A DNA stretch of 64,000 bases, from NCBI GenBank assembly GCA_025201365.1, contig JAIXMF010000016.1, positions 124,001-188,000 of the forward strand, written 5' to 3'. The translations under genes and the position numbers were made by a program. The stretch's first letter is position 1. Each line of letters starts with the position of its first letter. Below are positions 28,960-43,106 of the stretch, piece after piece. The DNA comes from Syncephalis plumigaleata (Eukaryota > Zoopagomycota > Zoopagomycetes > Zoopagales > Piptocephalidaceae). The notes under the pieces are model-generated. The model saw nothing but the letters and a program-made list of their open reading frames with translations, did no database searches and had not been told where the DNA came from.

Positions 28960-31012
28960 TTAGATGCGCTCCAGCTTATTAGTACCGGGCGCCATACGCA
29001 ATTTCGCTTCACACCTTGAATCCTTACAGGTATAGTAGAATCGTTCACTGGCCAACCATCCTTACCATTATAGAAGTTATCCTTTTCGCCAATCTGTATT
29101 AGTTGTCGAACTGCTTCCTCTGGTAGATTGCTCGCATAGTACGTGTTCTGCATGCTACTATGATTCTTTAGCTTTTCGATATTCCACGAGGAACCCTGGC
29201 AACGTGAAGCATCGTTGGCCACACACACCGACACCCAGAAGCCGCCGTTTCCCTTGGTGGATACCAGTTGTTTAAGGAAGCTAACACGGTAGCGTCGGTA
29301 GAAATCTCGCCGGATATGTAGTATTTACCGGCGCGAAACTCCTCGAGTAGCGTGCGTAACTGACCGATACGCGCTTGTCGGAATACTTCAAGGAAGCTTT
29401 TATAGAGCGAGTCTGCCGTGTAGTCACACTGTTCCAACGCGAATCTTAACCAGGCGGATAACTCGGTGGGTGTGGCGGGTTTCGCTTTACGATGCTCGTT
29501 TACATCCGCTGTAATCTGACCGATAAGGCTCACTGCGCCCATTTTGAAGATTTCCATTACACCGGGGATCGGTATGAAGCTCAAGACGGTCGACGTTATT
29601 CCCCACACTTTATCCCAAGCGTTAGGGTAGTCATCCGGCGTGAGGAAGATGCTGACCAGTTCCGGTACAAGTGGTGCGCCCGATCGCTGATACTGCGCCG
29701 TATCCTCGACGTATGTACGAATTGTTCCGCCAAATCGAATGCCATACCAATGACGGCACTCGAGCCTGGCATGGACGTGTCGAGATCCTCGATTTCCTCC
29801 GGGGTTAATCCACGGAATGAACTGCCACGCTTTAGACCGAGACGCTGCTCAAAGTCGGCCACTTGGAAGGTAGCCGCATACTCCATGATAGAGTGGGTTG
29901 TGTCGGCATCTTTAATATTCAGTTGAATATCCTCCAACAGCCATAGTTGACTGTCGTCATTATCACGACATGGCATGAGTGATATCGCGGCGTCCTTTAC
30001 TCCTCTGCCAGTAATGCACATGCGCGCGGTATGAGACATGATCTGATAGTATTTGTTCTTTAATCCCGGCTTCTCCACAAGTCGTGCCCGGAATACTTGT
30101 GCATTATTGTCGATGCAATCGGATAAAACCAGATTTGCTGAAGATGCTGCCACTGGACCGGCATAAGTGGTGGGAGGGAGGGTGCTGTAGTGGGCTCAGC
30201 AACCGGTTCATTTGCAACTGCATCAGTTGGCGTCGGTCTAGGTGGAATGATGGAGGGTGCACCGGTGGCTACACCCTCAATCTTGACACTTGTATTAGGT
30301 CCACCGGCAGCCGGCCTTTCGATACACCAATAGCATCAAGTATATCACTAACATAACATTACGACGTTGCAATCGTTGTCCTGCAACAGCAACATTTGAG
30401 GTAGCTGGCATAGTTGGCGTGCTACTAATTACCGACAAACATTTACTCGAGTCACGGAATCGGAACTTGTAATACTCTGATCTATCTACAAGTTGCCAGA
30501 ACTGTAGATTTTGACGAGCAGCCGTTATATTGCACTCCTCTTCGCGTAGACCTAGTTGATTGTCACCGCTATTAAGGGGATCCGATGCCGACATGCACCA
30601 TGCTTTATCTTTTGCGTTTTGCGTCCATTGTCGTAGTTTATACGTGGGATAATTGGCATCCTCCGGTGGATTATAGACTCTTTGAGGTGAGGTTAACGCG
30701 GAAGGAGGAACAGCAGCAGCATTATATGATGGTTGTTGTACTGGCTGCTGTAATGGCTGCTGTACTGGTGGAGCGGCAGCTTGATGGTTGTACGGGTGGT
30801 TGTACAGGTGGCTGTAATGGTTGCTGTAGTGACGAAGCACCAGCATCAACTGATGATTGTGGTGCTGGCGAAACAACAGCAGCAGTATCAGTTAATGGTG
30901 ATGATGGATTTCCTTGTGGCATAGCATTGGCTAATGGTGTGTTTATGTTGCCAGCAACATAAAATAATGCTAATAGAAGATAACAAGTGACGTGGAATAT
31001 TGGTCTACTCAT
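28960..31012 (-). pseudogene. Secreted ricin-fold lectin-like protein, broken as read
   Basis: Starts at the ATG at 31012 with a clear signal peptide (IFHVTCYLLLALFYVAGNI, small residues ending ANA). A Gln/Pro/Ala-rich spacer comes next. Two segments with the ricin-type QxW signature follow: QNLQFWQLVD with a later CLSV strand, and DSQLWLLEDI. A helical region near 29600-29330 (IPIPGVMEIFKMGAVSLIGQ, then WLRFALEQCDYTADSLY) precedes a C-terminal part ending CEAKLRMAPGTNKLERI at about 28960. The lectin part suggests sugar binding outside the cell. The helical part is not recognised; a defence or toxin-like role is possible but unproven. As written, the frame is interrupted about half a dozen times, so it is either decayed or affected by the sequencing problem seen elsewhere. 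Treated as a fossil. Confidence 0.5.
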
Positions 31013-31570
31013 GGTAGGAATAAGTAACGGATTGATAATGGAGGTGACAAAGAGGGTTATTCTATACGAGGGAGTGAAAAGACAACAACATGGCTATTTT
31101 ATTGGCAACACGAACGCGCCTTATTCATTAGGGAACCGTATCATAGTGTAACAGTATTGTTCGAGTACCAACATAGCATGAAACAAGAAGCAGTCCTATT
31201 CGAAACGAAATACAAAACGATGTCACCTGTACTGATTATTAATGGCAGTTTATGTTAATAATGCTGATATAATTTATTGCTTTGAATGGTGCACATAGTA
31301 CGAATAGTAATGTTTATTAATTAATGAGGCTGACGATCCACTGTGGATAGGAGACGGGATAGGAAATCAACATACGATCTATAATGAATCAACATGTTCG
31401 TGTTAACACGTTACACATTAAGCATCTATTTATACGCTATTTATCGCTACACACACTACTTACGTTTGCGATTCCCGATGTCGATTATAAATTACTTTCA
31501 AATCCTTCAACCGTTGTACAGCTCTAATGAACAATTAGTAGTGAGAATCAAGTGTATAACTATAGTACAT
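31013..31570. other. Intergenic region
   Basis: Upstream of the lectin-like gene and downstream of RALGAPA. AT-rich, and no gene seen. Confidence 0.4.
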
Positions 31571-34500
31571 CTAATGTCTATCTGTATATGTGTGTATAGT
31601 ATTCGTATTAATATGAAAAGGATACGGTTTCGGATTTCTAGCTTGTAATCGATTGACACAAAGTCTAAAGGCATGAATAGCAGTTACACGTACAAGTGGA
31701 CCCAAAATGGACCAAGGTACCATCATACCATCTACTAATGGACCAGGCAAATCAAGCTAATCATCATCATACTATTAGCAAAATCCTACACACCTAGCAT
31801 GACTTACTCGTTGATCTCGGAATATATCAATAGCAAATAGACCATTGGGCACGGGTGTAACTACAATTTGTATGTTACCAAAATCTCCACCAATAGTATC
31901 GGGTCGGTAGTCACGTCGATGTTCATTCCAGACAATGTGTACATGATCATTACCAATATGCCGTTTCTAATAATACAATTTAGTGGACTATTAGGAGACA
32001 AGTCGGTGTCAACAACACATATCGATTAATTACCTTTTTAACCTGTTGCGGATCATTAGGATTGGTAGGCAAACGGGTGGCATCGTGGAATAGCATTTCT
32101 ATGGTGGAATTGGCGTAGTAAATAGCCGTGTGATAGTTCTCCTCGCAATCAAGTCGGCCTCGGTATCCGCCATGATTCCTTAGATCGATCTCCCAACCTA
32201 GAGTTGATACGAATTGGTCGTACATGGCACTCGCCGAATGATTACCGAGGATGGCACGTTCCGTATCTTGTCCAGGTGCCACATAAAGTAGACCTATCTT
32301 GATGACTTCTCGTCTATTATTGTTATAGATGTGTTAATTTGACTATTGCTAATGACGTAGATGATGACTCGTGTACTTGCCCATATTTACGATCCAGTTC
32401 CTTGACATCACGTATCAATGAAGGGGTTATCTTTAACTGGCAAATCTTATCGCCCTCTACGGCTTCCTCGTCGAGTAGACCCAATTGTTCATAATGACAC
32501 GGCATTGCATGTTATCCACCATGACGCGTTCCAACAAGGCATCGTGTCCCGAACCAGGAAGTGGCGGTAATGGTTGTTCCGGTTGATTATGTAGGGTATT
32601 CGTTGATATCCTATCGTGAATAGTAAGTATATAATCATGGCAACAACAACAACAATGATGATGATGATGATGGTGTATCTCGACTATCTTACCTAGAATT
32701 CAATGGTGGCGTGCAGGTAATGGCGGTTGCTGATTCACATTGGATGTTGTGTCGCAATTCTGAGTGAAAGTAGTAGTGTCACTAGGACTTGTTATCTCGT
32801 TTGTATGTTCAGCTAATGGACGTGAATGTCGTTTTAACGAGCTGTTATACGTGGATGTGGACTCGATCCTACAATATACATGAATGAATGATTAACGTTA
32901 TGTAGTATATAGATGATTATCATTATTAGTTACCGATCAAGTAATGAGGCCAATGGATCGGGTGGAATACAACTATCACTAGTGTAGTAAATCAACATGG
33001 TTAGTAATCGACGTATTGCTTTAGTAAATCGTTTCAAATGCTTACATGGCATAAGAGGGGTTTTTGGATGCTTCACCCGTTGTGGCAGTGGTAGAATTCG
33101 TTAAATATCTCTTGTCTAGTACCATTGAATCCATCGGTGTTATGGCGATTGTGGTACTTGATGCAAGTGATGTGGTCGAGTTTGACGCCTCTGATGCTGC
33201 AGTAACAGCAATTGGATTCGTGGTATTCGTAGTAGAGGTGGTGACATCCACTTCATCCGATTCATGGATAGCTTCAACCGTTTGTATATCCCATACATAT
33301 TTACCCGTTGGATTACGTAGGATAACTCGTATCACTGAATAGTGGCGCGTATACAATGTTACAAATGAATACACGCTATGTAGGATGCAGTTATAGCTAC
33401 TTACCATGAGGATTAGAGGGATCCATACAGAAGGAGACGATAGTATTACCATTATACATTAGTAGCAGACTATTATCGTAGGATTCCTCGCTACTCTCGT
33501 GATTAATGCTCTCCTTGAGTAAACTATCATGGATAAAATACAGGATGGAATTAGCGTCAATTCAATAGCAATGATAATGCGTATCTCATTCTACCTGTGA
33601 ACCATATCAGCGCCATGTCTAGGGGGGAATCCATTGAAATGATGCAACAAATGCAAGAGAGCAGACTCGGCCGATTCCTATTGAATACGCGTTAACAGAA
33701 AGTAATACTAAACAAAAAATAACTAACTAACCTGAACAATAGTCCATCCATCATGTGCTGGTATGGAGGGTGATGAATGAGTATTGCTAGCGTTGGATGC
33801 TAAAGTACTAGATGTTGCAGATGTCGTATTACTCGTATGTTGTGGTGACTGATGCTGTTGATGACTGCTACCAGCAGCAACTGCAGTAGAACCAGAAGCA
33901 GCAGCAGAAGTAGACGCTGAACCAGCAGAAGCAGAGTTTGTACCGGCTGTTGGATTACTAATAATTGTCGTGGCACCAGTAGCATTGGATAAGGTCACCT
34001 GAGTGGGAGTATGAACTACTTCCGTGTCGAATTGATCGGTGGATCCCACCGAGCCAGCACCACCACTATGAGATCGTCGACCGCGTAATAGTTGAATAGA
34101 CGAACGACGTACTGGTCTGTTTAAATCACCGAATTGAAGTGCAGGCTCAACAGTCGGCGTTGTTGCTGATTCATACCACTGAATCCCGTATAATTCTATG
34201 TAGATGACAAGGATAGATATGGTTAAATGAAGGAATGCTTAATTAGTGCAACATTAGCAAGCAATACATACCGATGATAATTCCTGAGTAGCCAAATCAA
34301 TGGTATCGAATATTACCGATGACAAATGATGTAGTACGTGTTCAGATACTGATCGACCATTACCCATTCAACTAGTAAATCCAACATCATTGCCATTAGA
34401 TCACCTATTATCATTGTTATCATTGTTACGATTATTAGCTATGAATAAATGACCAGATAAATATTACATACATTGTGCTCGTGTTTTATCGCGTGGTCGT

Positions 34501-37500
34501 GTCTTTAGTTGTTCACCTAATGCTCCAACAATATCTGTAATGATTTGAATAATCAATTTCTAATAGATGTTTATATAGGTTAATCATTCAATTCATACGA
34601 TTATTGCTGTTGATCATACTTACATCACCTAGTGCGGCTAATCGAGCTGGATCATGTAGGAATACCGATAGTGCAGTGATGGCTGCAATGGCCGGTTCCG
34701 TTGACTTCAAGTAGAGATGACTAAGTAGAGTGGCAAGACAACGACGTATCATATTGGTATTTCTATAATAATTGATCAGTTTTTGTTAACTTTTGGTTTG
34801 TGCACATGTTCATTCGTCTTTATACGACAGCAACAACAATAACTTACGGTGTTTCAGTGGCCAAGTCATCAAGTAAGATAACTAGCATGGTGTACACGAG
34901 AATCGAGTGCAATTCACCATCGTACTGCGCTACCGGTTGACTCGAGGCAGCAGTCAATAGATCCGATAGCAGTGTAATGAAATGAGCTCTTATCTACGAA
35001 TATTCACGTCTAGATTAGTCATTGTAACCTATAATAAACAGTGTTGCACACTTACTGATGGACAACTAATCGGTTCAATCGGATTTTCCTTATAGTCGCC
35101 TGTAATCGTTTCAACAGCTGATTATAAGTGACAATGGGCACTTTAAGACTGATGAATCGATTGGGTAGACAAATCATGGAGCATAATGTCTTAGCGGTGG
35201 CAATACGGATCTCCTTTGGAATTTGTCGCATTTTCGTTTTACCATCTTCTAGTAACTATTTATTCATGACAGACAGCTCATCTATTAGTAATAATCGTTA
35301 ACGTGGCACTTGCTACACTTACCATAGTACGGAAACACATCAAATAGGATGGTAGTAGTACGGTGGATCCCGGTAAGCAATTACGGAATAGATTGGCACT
35401 TCTCCACATGATCGATGTACGAATACGATCATCTTTAATGGCCACTCCCTAAGCACTACATTAGCAATATGAACATTGCTGTCATACTAGTTTCTAGCTA
35501 CCTTTAGAATCAATCGGTAGAAATGGACACACAATTCTCGTGGAACAGGTTCATCAAGTTTTGTACCCATCATACGACAGATACATCCATAAGCGGCCGC
35601 TCTACTTGCTGCATAAGCACTATAGTAGCAATAATGTTAGCGTGACTAATGGCAGTTTGAAACTAATAGCTTACACTGGCATATCGGCTGCTTGGAATAG
35701 CCATGGCATAAATTCGATAATGCAGGTTGATAACCACCACCAATCGATTGTCGTCGTTGTACCTGATGAATTACAAAGGAAACTTAACATGAAGTAAATG
35801 ATCTATTATCGCGTGCTATTTACCGCTGCTAGCATGGACCATGTATCGACTAGACAATCAATGGCCTCTAAATGGAATCCCGGATTCTACATTTATATTA
35901 GATTATTGATATTTATCTATCGAGTGCATCTTTTTACGCTACCTCGATTGTATTTGGATTTCCTAACGAGCATAGAATGTTCTTCCACGAGCGTAGTGCA
36001 TAGTCTGGTGTCCATTTCACACTTGATAATTCGGTGAAACCTTCCGTTTTGAAATCAGCAAATGTCACTTCCAATCTATAGATAGATGCACATATATATG
36101 TTGTTGTTATTATTACTATTACTAGTCTACAATCATTTATATACAATATAAAATACATACGCTGCTTGTAATCGTTCGTAATGGAACTTTGGATTATTTG
36201 TTACTGTTGTATCGAAGTGTTACGCGTTACATTCACTAGACGATCCAACTAGCAAGTAGGTAAGTTACATGACATTGTATGTATTAACAACGATGATGAT
36301 CGTTTGTTAACTTACTGCATTGTGTGTTTGCGATCGTTTCCGTTCAATACGCGGTGATTCCTCATCACTCATGCCCACCGTATTGTTCGAGTTGGATGCA
36401 CCTGTGATTGTTGTACCGTAACTTTCATCATGTCGATTACCACCCGTCATAATGGTAATTGGATTGGCCGAATGATGTTTACGAAGACTTCGAGAGGCTG
36501 CGGCTGCGGCTGCGGCTGCCGACGAATTTGCAACCGCGATGAGCCTGCATTAGAGTAGTGGCCCTTGATGTCTTTGGGAATGGATCCCGAACCAGTGAGA
36601 CTCGACGTTGCAGTGCGTTTTTCTTCTTGCGAAGTAATTTCGGCAGCATAACATCCTGGCCCAGTTTCTTCGTATCGATACCGTACACCTCCTTGATAAT
36701 GACGCGTGTCATTTTCAATACCATTTTCTAAATACAATAGGAATAGCATATTGATTAATATATATGTATATATATATGCCTAGGATAATGATGATGCAAT
36801 AAGCAATACTTACACCCCATTGTCGGACTACTTGTGGCCATAGAATGTGTCGTTGCATTGCTGCGCAAAGTTGTTCCCAGATTTCATGATCGTTCGTGTT
36901 GGCTCGTGCCCATGTAACGTAAATCGTCTTGACCAACATGCCGATAAGCGAGTCGATTGTCTTTGAGCTGTAACGCGGTTTACCCGCCATAACAAGATTC
37001 TGCACGGCAAGTAGGGCACGTAGCGTATGATTCCACGTAGACGGTAATAGTCGTTCATTATTAGCGGCTAATACGACACGTACTAGTGACAGGACAAGAC
37101 GATGTAATCGTAGTGGAATGCGTGCGTCGTCCTCGTCCTCTGGAATCGTTTCAAGTGGCAGTAACAGAATGTCTACATACGTGCAGAATTGCTGATTCCA
37201 CATGAAATAAATGGCAGCCGGCGAGTCTTGGTCCGATTGGCTTAGCTTGAATCTTCCGCTAGAGAGGCAACACCGCCCTCCGCTTTAATAGCACGTAAAT
37301 CTAGCGGCCAATCCTCCTCCTGATGAATAATGAGTATTCTCTCTTTCTCTTCAGATCATTCAAACTTACCGCACGTGTCATCCAATTGGTAGCAATGTAC
37401 AACGCACTTCGAAAGATATCCTGATAGGTGGACGCCGGTCTTAGCGTTAATGCTTGCTCAACACACTCGATTCTAAATACGCGGAATTGTCGCATATTCG

Positions 37501-39900
37501 AGGTGACCTTATGCATCATAAGGGTGACACTGGCATCTGGCGCTTGTTCCCGTCGAGTGGCCGATCCGAAATTAGGCGGTAGCGTGGCATCAAGTAGAAA
37601 TCCAATAAATAAGCGTAGGAACGATGGTGGACATCGGACGAATCCCAATTCTAATCGTACAAAATTAGCATATGACCTAGCTGGATACGCGATACTACAC
37701 TCGCTTTACCTGGTAGACGATGCTCGGTATCATGGAAGACTGCGCCTGGCATCAGTTTAACGAGGTATGCCTCGGCTAGTTGTTGCGTGATGTAACGCAG
37801 CGCATGCTGAGCGGATCCGATGCCCGCGCAGAATAGCGTTGCTTCACCACTTGACATTTGCGCCAATTCATCGTCATCGCTATCGGGCGCTGGATTGTTG
37901 GTGGACAAGTGCGCGAGTACGACCATTTCATCAAAGATCGCACCGAACAGTAGGAGTGCATCGGAGCCGGTCGGTTTCTGCGTCGATGGTAGTAGCAATT
38001 CAACGTCGGACACTTCATCCGGTGGAGCGGCAGCAATCTCACCGAACCGAGTCGTGATGTAAACCGAGTCGGCACATACTGGAGACCAACCGTTTCGCGT
38101 AGGAATACACCCAACGGGATGGCATAGGCAAATAGACAGCGAATATCGTTGGCGGCCGATGTCTCGCAATCGGGAGCCGATCTCATCCAAAGCAATAGCA
38201 AACGCAGTCCAATCATCCTAATACGCATGTGATTCCATGATCTAGTAGAGGGGCCAGCAGTCTACCGATATCATCGCTACGCCATCCGGTACGTAGACGA
38301 TCCGGCAAATAGAGTAGAATACGACGGAATACCGTTAATGATCGTAGTAGAATTTGAATATCCTTTGATGCAAAACTATTGGGTTTTACATTACGTTCTA
38401 ATCGATTGTTAATCAGTTAGTTTACATTTATCTCATTTCATCGTATTGCTTATTTATCTTCATGACAATGTCATATGGCGGTATACACTTACGTTTTATC
38501 TTTTGGATTTGAGCCTCACATGTGCCCGCTACAACATTAAATACTGCCTCCGCGTGATCTTGAAAGAAAATGGCTTGATCCAGATTATTGGCCGCATCTA
38601 TTTGTACGAATAAGTTTAAGCCATTCATTCACTTATTCATTCATTCACTTCGTTACTTACCAATAAAATTGACCAACGATTGGAAACGAGCTTTCAACTT
38701 TTGTCGATCATCAAGGAATACTTTCACCTTCTTAAGTAGCACTTTATCCGATACCGCACCTGTTGTCTCACTTCGTGCACTATTGGAAAGCGATAGATTG
38801 GTAGCGCTATTTCCCGGAGGCATACCAAGCATGGTGTTCGAAGGACGACGTTGATTCATGCTGGCACTGCTGAATGACGACGATGAACTAATGGGCGGCA
38901 TAGTGGAGTGATTGTTCGAGTGTAAAAGTGTATCGATGACCGTTGGCGATCCAGGTGGAGATGCCATAGTGCCGTGTCGACTCACTCCAGAATGCACTGA
39001 TGCCATGGAGATTGACGGCTGTAGATTGGACGGAGTATGCGTCATATTGAGTTGAGATTGGACGGGTGAAGTCATCGGACCGGTGGTCGATCCCGTCTCG
39101 CTAACGATACTGGCCGATTCTGGATTCGACGACAAATACGAGTGTGCCGAGTAGACCGAGTTAAGCGAGTGGTGCGATGAATTCGATCGAATACGTAGGG
39201 AAGCAGCCACTGAACCCGGAGGCGATGATGTATGAGCAAGCGATGCGATATGACGACGATGAGTACCGGATGTCGACTCGATGGCATCTCCATTTTCATC
39301 GACATGAATGACGGAGCCGGACTCGTTAGACATTGAAGACAATACAGGTAATGGAGGAGATTGTTGATGCTGATGCTGATGCTGGTGCTGGTGCATCAAG
39401 TGACCATCTTGATCCTCGCCCGACATGTGTTGTCCCGTTTGACCTTGCATATCACCGCTAAACGGTGAGGATCGACGCGAATTGCTATTCGGACTAGATA
39501 CACCGTAATAGCTACTATTCGTATTACTGTTATGCATAGAATTGTAGGAGTCCGGTAGATCTCGTCGATAGGATGAACGCTCGCCCGATCCATTGGAGGA
39601 TGTCTGACTAATGCCGCCATTGCTTTGACCACTACCATTATTGAATGAACTCGCCAATTGATTCAGGAATCCCGTGGAGGCACGATGCAGTAAAGATGGT
39701 GTGGTCGGTGGTGGATTATTACTATTGCCACTGGCATTGCCGCTGCCACTTGTACTCGCGTGTCCTCCCTCAGTCGGTGTAGATACAGGTGAGCCATTTT
39801 GTCCGGGAGATAAGGCGCTGTTATTACTCGAGCTGTACGGCAGTTGCGACGCTTGACTACGTTTCCGTCGCGGCTGCGAAAGCGAATTAAAAAACTCCAT
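31571..39900 (-). CDS. RALGAPA: Ral GTPase-activating protein alpha subunit (tuberin family)
   Basis: Large, intron-rich gene starting at the ATG at 39900 (MEFFNSLSQPRRKRSQ) and ending at TAG 31573-31571. The first exon (to about 38653) is a Ser/Asn/His-rich region ending in a helix, VKVFLDDRQKLKARFQSLV. It is followed by RalGAP N-terminal helical repeats (HAEAVFNVV, LLLRSLTVFRRILLYLP-like, IRMIGLRLLLLWM, near 38650-38170). A middle region (near 37200-36800: RLVLSLVRVVLAANNERLLP, IWEQLCAAMQRHILWPQVV) also matches the family. The C-terminal Rap/Ral-GAP domain is clear: AILGNHSASAMYDQFVSTLG and WEIDLRNHGGYRG (32260-32150), RHIGNDHVHIVWNEHRRDY (about 31973-31915), FGNIQIVVTPVPNGLFAI, and LVRVTAIHAFRLCVNRL near the end. 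IGND carries the catalytic Asn. It would stimulate GTP hydrolysis on a Ral/Rheb-like GTPase. Exact exon ends for the middle were not all resolved. Confidence 0.9.
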
Positions 39901-40311
39901 TCGTTAAGGAATAAATTTGTAGCAATAGTAGTTGTAGTTGTAGTTGTGGTTGTAGTAGTTGCTGTATTGATTTAGCGGATATACACACGCACGTATGCAT
40001 ACAAATACGTCTACGCGACGCTATAGCCAAGGAACAAAAAAGGTAGGGAATAGCTCTGAAACAGCAGTTATCGGTAATAACACACGGATGAAAGAAGGTA
40101 ATGACTATAGATGAAGCGTATATACTGCTAGTACCTATATAGTACACACATTCACTCTATGCTACTGGCAACGATAGCCGTTAGTGGATAAGATGGTGCT
40201 AACAAAGAGAAGGAATGATAATCACACAAAATAGTAGAAATAGACAAGATTGTATTGGTTATAATGGTAAACGCGTGTGGAGGTATATGTTTGAGAGTGA
40301 TGTATATATGC

Positions 40312-40345
<34 letters not shown>

Positions 40346-40887
40346 ATGTGCATACAAACCTGAGATTGTACGAGATATTAACGAACAAACAAGAGCTAGA
40401 AAACGTGTCACAAGTACCGCACTCGGTACAATTAGAATAGTAGTAGGCAGTAAGTAGATAGTAGGTAGATAGTAGTAGTAGAAGTAGTAGAAGTAGTAAT
40501 TGGTAGTGTTAGTGGTTCAAATCGTGTGCAAGTATGAAAGAACAAGGGTAAGAGCAATGTCTAATATGCAAGCAATAGTATACACAGCTTTACAAACCGG
40601 TTTACAATCATAAGCATGAGGTGAAGGGCTACACACACATACACACACCCACAAATACACTCACGTACATGTACACAGTGGCATAGGCCATAGGGACACT
40701 TATACAGACTTGCCCTATTTACGATATACATGTCTAGCCACCAGACACAATGAGCATATGACATATAGGTACATACAAAATGCTTGGTCAGCATGATCAC
40801 CATAAATTGAGAAAATAAACTTTGCACTAGAAATGTTTGCATCTGTATATGTTTGCACTTGGCTCAGTCCACTTCCGGTTTATTACA
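39901..40887. other. Promoter side of RALGAPA and 3' flank of SAM decarboxylase
   Basis: Contains GTAGTTGTAGTT repeats (39925-39960), a TG tract (40311-40340) and GTAGTAGAAGTAGTAG repeats (40465-40500). No gene seen. Confidence 0.45.
40311..40340. repeat. (TG)n microsatellite
   Basis: About fourteen TG units in the RALGAPA upstream region. Confidence 0.9.
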
Positions 40888-42483
40888 TCAGGACCACCGT
40901 TCGAAGAAGAAGTAGTTGAGGTGGTAGCCTTCAAATTCATAAAGAATGCAATTACTACGGCGCCACCCCGTTAAATTACCAATATTATAGGTACTTCTTA
41001 ACGGTATCTTATTGTCAATATCATCGTCATCAGCAGTAGCAGTAGCAGTAGCAGTAGCAGCAGCATCAGCTCCATTCAATGACGTATCCTCCATGGTAGA
41101 TCCTGGCTGACTTTTAAATACGGTCACGCTGAATTTACTAGGTTGAAAGATATCAACCACTTGACGAACTAGCTCGGTCACCGCTTTACTACCACCAGAG
41201 AAGGGTACATTCGTCTCGAACGAGGCATACGAGTAACCAGGCTCGGGAGTCACATGGATGGTGGAGTAGTTCTCGCCGCGAAGTGAATTCATCGAGTAGC
41301 CACATGGTACAAACAAGTACGAGTCCATAATGGCTTTCGGGTCAATCTTGTTCAAGCCGGTTTCAGCCTAGATAGGACAATTAGTAAACTTGTAGAATAA
41401 CGGTAATAGAATAAAAGTAGACTATCATGGTGCTTCACTTACATCCACTCGTTTACCACCTTCTGAGCCTTCACTCTCTCCGGAACGAAAGTAGAAGCGT
41501 TTAGCGTTCTCGACATTCAAACCGGTCATTAGAATCTCTACCGTTTGATCCTCTTCCGGCTGCAATAGTAATCCCGTCTGACTGTCACTCTTCTCGCTAG
41601 ACGGTGTAGGCAATCCATAGTTATCCTGACTGGATGACGCGTCAAACTCGCTCTTCTTATCCGGGTCTGCAATACAAGTGAACGGGCAATCCGGCATCGA
41701 GAGAATGTCACCGTCGACCGTTTGACCATCATCGAGTTGAATCGGTTCACGTAGACAGTTGTCACGTGGTGCTGTCAAGTACAGTACCAGTGATCTGCAC
41801 TTATCTTCCCTACCAAGTAGGCGGAACCATCAACGAATAGATTATCAAGATATTGCGCCTAAGCACTACGTTAACAGCAATATCAAACGAGCAATCGCAC
41901 GGGTACATTACCTCACAGTCCCATCCGGAATGGGGATACTCTTGACGCTCTGGAAACATGAACGTTTTACGCGAATAGAATACGCGCCACACGCGATCAA
42001 GTCCAATTCTGGCAGCAATACGTAATATCGCTGATACCGCTTTCAACAACGTGGTAGTACCACACGTCTTGAGGATCAACTTGTGCGGATAGACGAACAT
42101 CGACGACTCACTATAGAGTGTAAACGTTGCATTTGGTATCACGCATATTAGACGTCATGCAATCATTCGTCATCGCTATCAGTTATCGCAGCTCACCTGA
42201 GGAGATAGGCGTCCACCGCTTCAGAATGAATTGTACTAAGTACTTTGCATCGTACCACGTCCAGCATAGTATCCCATACTTCACGACGAACTGCGCGTAG
42301 ACCATGTTGCGCAAATACACCCTCAAGTACACTTTGAGTTGCTGCCGCGTTAGGCAAGAACCAGATCTCTAACAGCTTCTCGGGACCTTCGAACGCACCC
42401 TCCGCGTATGCCTCGGGAACAACCACCGGCATACCCTGTTCATTAATGAACTCATGACTAGGTGACGATAAAATGGGTGACAT
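40888..42483 (-). CDS. SPE2: S-adenosylmethionine decarboxylase proenzyme
   Basis: Four exons: 42197-42483, 41912-42110, 41443-41858 and 40888-41367. They give 460 residues if one C lost near 41765 is allowed for. The self-processing site is [10 protein letters not shown]; by family rules the chain is cut between Glu97 and Ser98, and Ser98 becomes the pyruvoyl cofactor. The [12 protein letters not shown] segment carries the conserved catalytic Cys, and PHSGWDCE and [21 protein letters not shown] are the other active-site blocks. The enzyme makes decarboxylated SAM, the aminopropyl donor for spermidine and spermine. The protein is longer than usual because of a poly(Ala-Thr) and Asp insert (near 41070-41015, a GCAGTA repeat) and a Ser-rich insert near 41640-41560. 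Usual regulation is by polyamines through proteolysis and leader ORFs; no clear leader ORF was established here. Confidence 0.94.
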
Positions 42484-42947
42484 AGTACTGTGTTGATAAA
42501 GAGGTACGTACGCGCGTGGGTCTGTGTGTTTGTGTGTTTGTGTGTGTGTACTTATTGTTTGCTTAAAAGAAAACTAAAGAACCGAGAAGTAATTGTACTC
42601 AAGTGCAGTTTGTAACCAACAGAAAAAGAAGAAGAATATAGCGTTGAAGAAAAGGGGGCGTTGGACGTGAATAGGGCTTGGGTATCAGCTATTAATCTAT
42701 CCGCATCAATGGTCGCTATCGGACGCGGCATTTCAAACTTGTTTTCCGCTTTTTTGCATATGACAGCTGCAGTAAACGGCAATCAATTACCCTACCAAAC
42801 ACGCATTATTGTGTTACGTACAGATGACACCGTCTTTACTGGCCGTTGTTAGCAAGCCATTACCACGAGTATGCCATACATTGTATCATATGTATTAAGT
42901 CATTGTGTAAATTAGTCTTGTATTGTGATTGTGATTGCGATAATACT

Positions 42948-43106
42948 ATGTCAACCGACGATAGTTACTATCTAGACACTAATGAGTTTTCGATAGATAA
43001 CGATATGCAGATACGCGTATGCATTCTATGTTCGAGATTCGTTCAGGGGAAATCCGGGCCTAAGATGATGTCAGACATTCAGGTGTTAGCACATGTTCTA
43101 CGCTGA
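42948..43106 (+). CDS. Short ORF, possible gene fragment
   Basis: ATG-initiated 52-codon ORF with protein-like composition. It includes MSTDDSYYLDTNEFSID and a CILC pair followed by SRFVQGKSGPKMM. No ribosome-context or homology evidence. It could be a remnant of a larger gene or a small protein. Confidence 0.2.
   Translation: MSTDDSYYLDTNEFSIDNDMQIRVCILCSRFVQGKSGPKMMSDIQVLAHVLR

Noticed and set aside
42484-42900. A polyamine-responsive leader ORF upstream of SAM decarboxylase
   Set aside because: Several minus-strand ATGs exist, but the transcript start is unknown and none encodes a peptide that stands out.
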